From Carallia brachiata (taxonomy: Eukaryota; Streptophyta; Magnoliopsida; Malpighiales; Rhizophoraceae), in the NCBI GenBank assembly GCA_021464245.1, contig JADCRB010000042.1:1967914-2031913 (forward strand): DNA of 64,000 nucleotides, written 5' to 3'. The position numbers and the translations under genes are program-made. Positions 32,097 to 41,822 of this stretch are shown piece by piece. Within the stretch, counting starts at the first letter, position 1, and the number at the start of each line of letters is the position of its first letter. A model generated the notes under the pieces. The model searched no databases. It saw only the letters and a program-made list of their open reading frames with translations, and had not been told where the DNA came from.

Positions 32097-34640
32097 GGAT
32101 GCTGGGTGCCCATTTAGCATTTAAGGTATAACCCCGATGATGATGAAGTGTGAAATATCCCAATGACTTTTTAAGAGTCTGATAGAGTTCCCAACTGTGA
32201 TATTTTCTTTTATTATTATTTATTTATGTATTTATAAGTAAATGTTGGGATATTAAAATTGAGACGTTTATATTGAAAGTCTTTTTTTTTAAAAAAAATT
32301 AGTTGAAAAGAATGAGAACATAACGAGTATTAAACTAAGCATAAATTTAACTCACTAAATATTATAGTAGCATTTAAACTCACAATTTATTGATTGGTAT
32401 ATTTGATACTTATTATTAAGCCACATGCTCTGGTGATATTTTGAAAATTTCATTGTGTTCCAACATTAAAAGCGACTAGAATTTACGAAAAAAAAGGAGC
32501 TCTCAGTTCTCTCGAATAACTCATAAATCATAAGTAAAAATTACAAAAAAAGAAAAAAAAATTATCAAAGAGTTCGCACCAAGGGCTATGTATCAAAATC
32601 GAAAAAAAAATAGAAGGTTTCTCAAATTTTATGGCAGCACAAATAACACAATCAAAGTCATGCATCCACAAGCATATTGCGTACGTATGGTCCGAACACT
32701 TCACTTATACAATTATTCTTTTGGATTCCGTTACATGGGCATATGATTTTTCTCTATTATGTTTAAATGTATTTTTTTTGTGTAACTGCGAGTATTTTTT
32801 TTGCAACTATAAACAAAAAAATGTGCAACAAAAAAACAGTAATACTTTTTGTATCACTTTTTATCATTATAGTTACACAAAACATGCATGTAATTGCACA
32901 AAAAAAATTACATATAAAAAAAATAAGAAAAAATTATATACCCACAAACATTTTCTCTATTCTTTTTATGCTGAGAAATTCTTTTTATACAAATATTAAA
33001 TACACTTAAAAGACTCTTTCAATTCTTGGGTCCCCCGCACGGCTAGGCTAACCATGTGTAGTAACGTATACAAGCATTCTATCATAAGTAACTTTGACTA
33101 AGTATTTTAGTGATTTCTCAATAGGGTTGACTTTGATTTTATTTCTTTTTTATTACAATAGGGGTAGAAAAATCAGAAATTGAGAACAGAATAACTAAAT
33201 CCTAAACATAAAATCAAAAAATCTCAATAGAGTATTTTAAATAATTATATTAAGTTAACTGTAAGTTGAATGTCAATCAGTCAACTGATTATAACATTAA
33301 TCTTTTTATATTTATATGTCCGCCTGACGAAGCCAATATATTATACGCACAGGAGATTGGTCAAAATTATTGTTTCCAACTCATTAATTCTGTTAACGAA
33401 ATTCGTAGTTTATAATAATCATGACATTATCTATTTATGCAGAGTCACGGAATTCTGCTACAACTGGTAGTGGGAACATTGGAGAATAATTTTCAACTCT
33501 TTCATGCGCCTTGTAGACAAACAAGCCCCAATGTTTGATAAGCCGAGTGTTTTCACATTTCAGTTTCCCTTTCTTTTCTTCTTTTATCATGATTTTGGTT
33601 TTTTTTTTTTTTTTGGTTTTTTGCATGGCGCTAGACTTTTCTCATATTGTAGTTAATACGATATAATAAATAAATGAGTTCGGTTATACTATCGTAGCAC
33701 GTCTCAAACGTATGAATATATGATCATGATAGTTCAACATAAAGACTTGCTTCTGAAGCACATCAAATTGGCTGCGTTCACGTAACTAAATATATGAATA
33801 TATGATCATGAATAATAATTGAAATTGGTGTAAGTATTCTTTCCAAAATTTTTCTTAGAAATTACATCTCGTTTTTATTACAAAAAATTAATAGTCTAAA
33901 TCTGCTTGTTTTAAGATATATCATGACATCATGTTAATGATATAGTAGTTCAATTTGTACAAATATCAACAAGAAAAAAAAAAAAGGTCAAGGATGCGAC
34001 GTTGTTTTTAAGGACGGAAGATTCATCCATGATTTCTTATCGTTTTACATGTCAACATTTTGTAAGTGCATCCGACGACTACGTCTTATTTATTGGAAGA
34101 GCACTCTTAAGTAGTTTATTTTTAATGGAAGGCAAACGAATTTATAGTCTATTCAACGACTGTTTATTGTTTTTTTTTGTAAATTCAATTATTTAACTAT
34201 ATAGTCATTGTGTGTTTACAGGTGTTATAATAAAGTTATATTCTCTAAGGTTTCTCTTATAGAAAGATAAGGAACCAACAATATGAATTTTTCATAAATA
34301 AAAATTTCATTGAACATAAAAATGTTAGTTCTTAATAACTATTACTCATTGCTAAAACTATTACTCATTGCTCATATATAAAACTGTTATTAATTTTCCT
34401 TATCATTGGATCCAACCGTTCCTCAATATCCAACGATTTTTGAAGTGTAAATATTCAACCTTTCATATAATTACGAAATTAGAATAATGTTGATCTTAAG
34501 TGAATCAACAATAAATAACAAAATCATAATGTCAAATTATAATTGGGATCTACCTGATACTGTAAGCCTTGGGCTAGAAAACAGATTTAAACATGAAGAA
34601 AAATATTTAATCAGCTAAATGTCACGTAAAATTCAGTATG
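32097..34640. other. Intergenic space upstream of BAHD-6
   Basis: AT-rich DNA. No convincing exon or element boundary recognised. Short frames here are compositional. Confidence 0.5.
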
Positions 34641-34652
34641 TTCATGAAATAT

Positions 34653-34758
34653 ATATATGTGGCGTTAACCTTCATGTTTATGGACTAGCTAATGGTTGAC
34701 CTCATATAAGGTCAACCATTAGCTAGTCCATAAACATGAAGGTTAACACCACATATAT
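34653..34758. repeat. Near-perfect 50-bp-stem inverted repeat with a 6-base loop
   Basis: Left arm 34653-34702 and right arm 34709-34758 pair over 50 positions with a single C-A mismatch (34663 with 34748); the loop is CATATA. The arms contain GGTTAACC-like and TAGCTAATGGTTGACC sequence, so W-box cores (TTGAC) face each other across the loop. It does not resemble the MITE copies elsewhere in the window. Confidence 0.95.
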
Positions 34759-34821
34759 CTTCTTAATTTTAAGTTTAAGGTACAACCTCTAATTTATACA
34801 AATAAAAATATATATAGTGGT

Positions 34822-34860
34822 TGACTAAATTAACATAAAGGTTGACTAAATTAACATTAC
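34822..34860 (+). repeat. Two-copy direct repeat next to the hairpin
   Basis: GGTTGACTAAATTAACAT occurs twice, separated by AAA. GGTTGAC is also in the hairpin arms. Confidence 0.85.
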
Positions 34861-35189
34861 TGGTGTTATGGATAGAATTTAATTGATTGGATATTGGACA
34901 ATACCGTTCAACTTAAGATTAAAAACGCAGACATTATAAATATATATTTTCAGGATAAATGAAAATGCAGGATAATGGCTCGACGTGTCCTCATTAGAAG
35001 TATTGTGTTTATTTTTCTGGAGGGATATCATTGTGCAAGAGTTCTAACAGCACAATGTCAAAATTAGTTTAAGTTTAACTCTATTGATTATTCTAACTAA
35101 TACTTAAATTTATAACCTTCAACTTAGTAACGGTTAATATTTTTATCATTAGATCACGACTTTCAGTAGCAACGCAAACTCAATGTTAC

Positions 35190-35500
35190 AACTGACCTCT
35201 GGCTTCACGGGCTGTTGGACCAAGAAGGGCCTTCTAGAAGCTTCTAGAGGATGAGCTTTGGAGACTTCACACTTATTGGATTGGATTATGGACCTTGTTG
35301 CCTTGCAAGCTTGACTGGAAGATTACGCCCATTTGCATGTCTTGAAAACTTGTAATCATGGGCTGCCATGCCACATGTGATTTGCCTTGGGTCGAGGAGT
35401 GGGAGCTTTCCCCGAGCAGAATTTGGATGTTTTCTAACTTTTTAAAGAGCAATCTTTTGGGCTTGGGTCAGGACCTACCTACTGGGGACTCTGCTGCGGA
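35190..35500 (+). mobile_element. Possible LTR-retrotransposon remnant (LTR end and primer-binding region)
   Basis: Less AT-rich than the surroundings. It ends with GGGGACTCTGCTGCGGAC (about 35486-35503), which resembles the tRNA-primed junction I remember from Tat/Ogre-type Ty3/gypsy elements. No gag or pol frame follows, so at most a fragment. It carries a heat-shock-element-like palindrome at 35232-35249. Weak call based on remembered family features. Confidence 0.3.
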
Positions 35501-36079
35501 CGTCTTTCGGACTTGTCTGAGGGCACAATCCTTGTAACTGTCTTGATGTACTTGATTATCATCGCCTGAAATGATTATGGGCTTATATTTATTTCGGCGT
35601 TTTTTACCATTCAATAAAAAGAATGAGCCAAATGCCAAATCCTTTCTCGTTATTTTATTTGACTTTTCATCTGTTTTTTCGCTTGGGGAAATGTTACCGA
35701 GAGGTATACACACATGCAATTGAAGCTCATCATCACATTGAAGCTCTAGTTTAATATAGAGAGAGAGAACCCACATCCAAGATAAGCTGGAAAAAAGTGG
35801 GTTGTAACTTGTAAGCTGCTTATCAAGATACGCAGTGTGCATTACGCCAGCGATTGTTGTTTAGAAGTTTAAGAATACATTCTCAATATCAAATAATAAA
35901 TTTGAATTTTTATTAAGTTATTTGATGAGATTAAATGTATATTCGTCTCTATATAATTATACGAGTGATTTAGTGATTTTTACTGAATTTTGAGAATATG
36001 TCATTTAAATAATTTAATGTAGTGGTCTTTATTTACTATACGTAGTCATTTATTCTTAAGAGCAACAATCACAAATTCA

Positions 36080-36761
36080 TTAGGAAATATCCTCGTACTC
36101 TAAAAAAATAAGGGCAATTGTAGAGTCATGAAACACGAATCTCTTTGCCACAAGGTTTTCCTTTATGATTGCTCCTGACGGTTGATACGCGCCTAAGCTT
36201 CTAGGAGGAAACAATGAGGCTGAATCAAAACAAGGGGTGACAACGTCGTTCTTGTCCCTGCGAGCAATGGCAGTCCAACTGTTGAGGAACACAAACATTG
36301 ACAAAGCATCTCCAACGTTGTGGGACATGCCTAAACCAGTAGACATGCCACCACAAGTGGACGACAGCAGCAAAGTCATTGGTATCATCAAGTTCATACG
36401 GGAGCAACAAGTTCATTTCACTCGGAATTGGGTCTTGGATAATCTCGGAAATGGTACCGTTGGCCTAGGACTGGAAGAACGGCACACCCTCATCGTTGCA
36501 GTCAATGCAGGACGCATTCTCCGTGAACCGTCCTGCCAGAGGGTAAAACACAGATAAGACCTCTGACAGAGATTTCTTAACTAAGCTGCAGCGTTCTTCA
36601 TTGGTGGCATTGGTTGTTTCAGGATAGAAAAGGAGCCAAGGCATGAAAACTGGGGCGCTAGTTATATCAAGAAGGGATAGACGATGACAGCGCAGGTGAT
36701 CAGGCGTTGGAGAAGATGGCTTGACTAATTCTTTGGAGATCAATTCAACCTGAAGCTTCAT
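36080..36761 (-). pseudogene. BAHD acyltransferase BAHD-7, truncated relic
   Basis: Subgroup B relic. It starts MKLQVELISKELVKPSSPTP, with FYPLAGR intact. An in-frame TAG at 36465-36467 follows VPFFQS; the same frame then continues to LLLPYELDDTNDFAAV. A small deletion there removes the FQVTFFD segment and shifts the frame, which resumes as CGGMSTGLGMSHNVGD with HXXXD still readable. Homology ends shortly after KRFVF and the whole C-terminal half, including DFGWG, is absent. Stop, deletion and truncation together make it certainly non-functional. Confidence 0.9.
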
Positions 36762-37059
36762 TTCTGTAATTTACAAACTTTAACAACAAGAAGCTAAGGA
36801 CCGCTTTATAATTTGCTCTGTGGATGACCTATTGGGAAGTTCGTTTCCATTTATGTAGACTTAAAATTCGAATGTGTTTTTGCCGGTTTGATGACTCATT
36901 CCCACAGTTCACATAAATTCTTGTTTCTGGTTGCTTGCGGTAAGTGTTCAAGTTTCATGAATTGCACACATGAAAGGTGAGAATGTGGTGCTTTTGTAGT
37001 CTAAAATCAATATACCTATCATACTTTTCACAATTTGATTGGCAATCGAGCTCTATCGT

Positions 37060-37995
37060 ACGTTAGCTTTAATGTACGTTGAGAGCTTGGGGGTATCGGT
37101 GGGAGCTTTGTTGGATTTCCTGTCGACTTTGTCAGCTTTCGTGGTTGTTCTTGTGAGTCTCTGTTCGCTTGGTGCTCCCTGGCGAGCTTTCATTTCTGCT
37201 TTTTTTCCGCTTTTGTTGTATTTGTGCGGTCGACTTTGTCAGCCTTCGTGGTTGTTCCTGTGCGCTTGGTGCTCCCTGGCGAGCTTTCGTTTCTGCTTTT
37301 TTCCGCTTTTGTTATATTTGTGTGGTTACTTTTGCTTTGGTTTCTGCTGAGCAATAGTTTTGGGGCTATGCTGTGTCCCCTATCTTGCTGCTGATCTTGG
37401 CTTCTTGGTGCGGAGGTGGGGAACAGCCCATTTTTTTCGGCCGCTAGTCCTCCCGGTGGACCCTATACAGGCGGATCTTTCCGCAGAAGACTCGCGCCGC
37501 CGTCTGGCCCTCCATCTGGTCACCGGCTTCTTCCTCCAGCTTTGGTTGCCTTCCTCCTCGATCCTCTATAGTCTTGTGTTAGCGCCTTTCAGATGCACGT
37601 TGGAGATGTTGGTTTGCGCTTGGCCGTCTGCCGTAATTGCGCTGCTGTTGATCCGTTTTGTGGCTTTCTCGCTGTTAGCGTCTGGTGGGGGCTTAGAACT
37701 TTCTGGGTTTCGGCTTCCTGTTTCATGGGGCTTGGTCCCTTCTCTCCTGTGCAGGCTTCTTTTCTTTAGCCTATGCGCTTGAGTTGGGCTTCTTTTTTAT
37801 GGTCTGCATAGTGTTTGTGGTGGATCGGTACTGTAGCTTGTTTGGTGGTGGGCTAGGTATTCTGGTGACCTTTTTTTTTTTTTTTTTTTTATGCCTCTTG
37901 TAGTACTAGTATAGATTCTATGTGGGTTGGCCTTTTGTATCTGTACTTGAACTTAAGTTTTAATATAATAAGCTTTATTTCTGATAGAAAAAAAA
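37060..37995 (+). mobile_element. Probable LINE 3' fragment, sense
   Basis: A GC-richer island in AT-rich DNA with a long T tract near 37871-37890, then AATATAATAAGCTTTATTTC, TGATAG and a terminal A run at 37988-37997, like the 3' end of a plant LINE. The open frames inside lack RT or RNase H motifs, so this is likely 3' untranslated sequence. The 5' boundary and target-site duplication could not be fixed, because related short repeats lie on both sides (36940-37050 and 38000-38140). Confidence 0.45.
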
Positions 37996-38192
37996 AATGT
38001 TCAAAAATAAGTACACACAATTTGCTTGTCAATGAGTTTTGTTCTCGAATATCTTTTTAGTACACACAGAAGTTGAAATGTGATGCTTTTGTAGTTCTAA
38101 GAACAAGTACACATGATTTGCTATTTTGCTTGAAAATGAGTTTTGCTTATGTTTTTTTTTTTAAATAAAGATAAAATGGGGGTGTAGGATTG

Positions 38193-38221
38193 AATACTCT
38201 ATAATCTTATTATAGAGTATT
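38193..38221. repeat. Small perfect inverted repeat
   Basis: A 13-base arm AATACTCTATAAT, loop CTT, then its exact reverse complement. Intergenic. Confidence 0.85.
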
Positions 38222-38229
38222 ACGTTTAT

Positions 38230-40780
38230 TAAAAGAATAAAATTTGTGTGCAAATTTAATCATATCAAATACTTCAATAGAAACTTACACCCAAATTTTT
38301 TGGGCTGACGACGAATCAAGACCACTAAAGTACAATTATCTATGGTTTTTGTTTATGTTTCTGCTGAAGGCCTTGACACCGCAGTGCATTTACAGACAAA
38401 TTGCTCTCTCTCGCGGTCAGGAAAAGGTGGGCCTAATGAGCTTTAGAGTGCAAAGAATTGAACCGAAGCCATTACCCATCGAGGCCTACAAAGAACAAGA
38501 AATAGAATGGATCAACCCAGTTTCAACGCAAAATGTTAGCAAACATAAGCCACTGAAAGTATCATATTTTATTAACAAAAAAAAAAAAAAGTATCATATT
38601 TTTTTCCGTTAACAATAGGACGAAGGAAATTACAAGAAAAATTAGAAATGAAAACAAAAGAAGATAAAGACTAAGTGATAGCACCATCTCTCAAAAAAAT
38701 CACAGCTATCATATCTGCACGTAGAAACCCTTGAAGGCCCATAGGAGGAGTATCCCACACTTAAAGAATGTCCATGTATGCAGTCAGATTTGCTATGAAA
38801 TTTGCACAGAAAAAAAAGTATCATATTTAAGTTAGTCATAAATTTTTAATTTTTGTTTCATATAAGTCATTTTCTAGATAGGAATTAGTCAAATTGGTAT
38901 ATAAATAGTTTTATCTAATTGAGACTGTATGAAAAAAAGGCCCAAATATATCTTTAAAATATATTATAAATATGTTCATGCACATATTTGGTTAAAATTT
39001 CCTTTTTTTCTCCCATGTAAAATGGGCAAAAACCGTAAATTTTGATTGGAAAAATTTATATTTTTTATTTTATGTGACACAAAGAAGAGAAATTTAGTGA
39101 AACAGCATGTAGGTGTTAATCTTTGTTTTTAGGATATATTTGAGTTTGTTTTTACACAATCTCAATTAAGTCAAATTGCTTTTGATAAAAAAAAAAATAA
39201 GTCAATTTACTTATATACTAGTGTGACCAAATTTTTGTCTCGAAAAGTGTCTCATATGAAATAAAATTTAAAGGTTCAGGACTAATTTGAAAACTCAAAA
39301 AAGTTTAAAATTCAGTTATAAAAATTTCAAAAATTTATAATTGCTTATCCCTAATTTATCAATTTTAGAATCGTATTTGTAACTAGGTCTCGGCTCTCAA
39401 ATTTAACTCCATGTTTGATTGTAAGAAAAACGGTAAGAAAGAAAAGAAGTTGAACGAAAGCAAATCAAAGCATTTTCTCATATTTAGATAGAAAAGAGAA
39501 AGAAAAAGAAAAAATCATAAAAAAATTATGCAACCATTCCATTTCTTTACTTACAGAACGAGGATAGTTATGTAATTTAAGTTTACATGCTTTTTTTTTT
39601 CCTTCTTATTCTGATTTTCAAATAAATAAATTTCCACTTAGGGTTTTTTTCTTGTTAAATTCAAAGTATCCAAAGGTTTCATTTATTCAAAAAAAAAAAA
39701 AAATGTGATATATCTAAATGGATAAGATCGTAAAAGTATTATGTATCTGGCGGTTGGTTGACACAGACATTTAAGTCAAGTTATTTAGTTGAATAACATG
39801 CACTCAATTATCTATTTTTATTTGAAAATTATTACGTAATTACATAATTTATAAATTATAAAATTATGTAAGTAATTTAATATTTATTTTTTTAAAATTT
39901 AATATATTTTTTTATAATTTAATAGTTTAAATTTTTATTTATTACTTTTATATTTACAATTATATATTTACATAATATTTTTATTTATAAAAAATTTTTG
40001 TGCTTAAAAATCCCTGATTATTATTAAATGAACCATAATTTTACTATGACTGCAATTTTAGTGAGATGTGAAAGCAAAAGTGTATAAGGTCCCTTCTGTA
40101 ATTATAACCAACGCTGAAAGTCGTCTTTAGATTGGATTTTTTGGAGTTTTGATAATTTCCTATTTGACCGTAACTTCTGTATTTACCATCACTTTGATTA
40201 TTGCCCCTCCCGGCATTTGCGGACCTGTTTTTGCATGTTTTTTGTTTTTCTCTAGTTTCTTTCACTCACTTTTACGCTAAAATTATTATGATGTATATAT
40301 TATCAAATATAACGTGCAAATATTATTTTAAAAATTGTATAATTATCATTATATATATATATATATATATAATATTTTTTGAAAAAATAAAAAAAAAAAT
40401 AAAAAATCTAATACTCCACAGTTATCATGTGTCTGAAAGACTCAAAGACTCATTTCTCTTTTTTTTTTTTCATAAACGAAAAGGCATAAGAATAATTCTA
40501 AATCGCGCCAGGTGGAGCTCTAATTTTTCCTTTTTTTTAAATTTGTTTATTTTTATTAATTTAGGAAAATTAAATAGCTCCAAATGTACTGCCTTAGCAA
40601 CAAATTTTTTTAAAAAATCTTTTTTTGAAAATCAAAATTTTGTGTACTACTACGTATATTTAAGATAATATAAACTATTGCTTAGGTGTTATTTTTTGGA
40701 AAAAATGTAATATAATAAATAACAAAAAAAAGCTGTGTTTATTTAAAAAAATATAATAAATAACAAAAAAGGAAAAACAA
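38230..40780. other. Intergenic space before HHL1
   Basis: AT-rich DNA with homopolymer tracts. No gene seen. Confidence 0.5.
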
Positions 40781-40789
40781 ATTTAAAAA

Positions 40790-41085
40790 AGAGTAAATAT
40801 TAAAAAAATTATTAATTTTGTGTAGAGTAATAAATTTAGTATCAATTTTTAAAAATAATATTTACTCCTCTTTAAATTTTTTGATGATAAATTTAACACT
40901 TTTTATATTTCTTGAATAAAAGTTGTATATTTTAATAACTTGTTAATTATGCGTGTCACCAGACATTATTGTTTATAATTACTATGTTATTAAAATAAAC
41001 CAATTCTTATGAATATTTCATCCAAATAGAAAGATTTCATCTATAAAAATATATCATAATATATTAAGTTTGTCAACAAAAAATT
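40790..41085. repeat. Diverged third copy of a MITE-like family
   Basis: Contains AGTAAATATTAAAAAAATTA, AATAAATTTAGTATCAATTT, CTCTTTAAATTTTTTGATGA and ATTACTATGTTATTAAAATA in an order like 63132-63482 and 58112-58468. Boundaries approximate. Confidence 0.45.
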
Positions 41086-41492
41086 TTATGAAAATAAACA
41101 GTTATTTTCTAAAATTAACATTAAATTTATGTATATTAATCCTGAATAGAAAGAAAAATAGCTGCTCTTCGTGCTCTGTGCCCTGTCGTGGAGTCTAAAT
41201 TCGTGCCAAATAGAATTTCTCAAAACATAATTAACTGCATTCCACGTGCGGCATTTATGGTCTCTTGTTGCGTGGCCGTGTGCGCTCCATGTCTGCTTGT
41301 TTTGTCCGAGTATGTGCGTGGATACGATTTGCCCACTAAAAATTGTGGAAGAAAAACAGAGGGACAAAAAAAAAACAAAGAAAGAAATTCTTTCTCAGTT
41401 CTCAGCATAAGAGAAGAAGAAAGCAACGGCACAAATTGAATTATGGTTGGTGTGCAACTACGAGAACTGAGATAAAGGTTAAAAAAAAAAAA

Positions 41493-41791
41493 ATGGAGGT
41501 GGGAATGTCGCTAAACGCACTGGTGAGGCTTCCATTGTCGAGAAGAACCCAAGAAAATGCTTGTCCGATAAAGCACTCGCTTTTCTCTACAACAACAACA
41601 AGGACAGCTTCACAGAGATGTCAGAGGGGACAACATGGGAGGACGTCGACATTGTTGGTGGTTAAAGCCAAGGGTAAGAGAGGAATGGCGGCGCGTCAGT
41701 ACCAGAGGCCGCCAACACCACCGCCCTTGCCCAAGATTGAAGATGATGGCAACCCCAGATTCGTTATCTTCATCCGCATGGCCAATGTTTG

Positions 41792-41822
<31 letters not shown>

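Noticed and set aside
30687..32120. 477-codon version of BAHD-6 starting at 32120
   Set aside because: The extra 37 N-terminal residues have no match in BAHD-5 or BAHD-7, whose starts align with the ATG at 32009; the TATA-like stretch also falls inside the extension.
35468..35842. 124-codon minus-strand frame
   Set aside because: Its 5' part overlaps an LTR-like fragment, no family motif is visible, and the composition is not gene-like.
37039..37782. Frames of 62-140 codons, Leu/Cys/Phe-rich
   Set aside because: They lie in the probable LINE 3' fragment and show no RT, endonuclease or RNase H motif.
40201..40668. 155-codon plus-strand frame
   Set aside because: Phe/Ile/Lys-rich throughout and includes an AT microsatellite; compositional.
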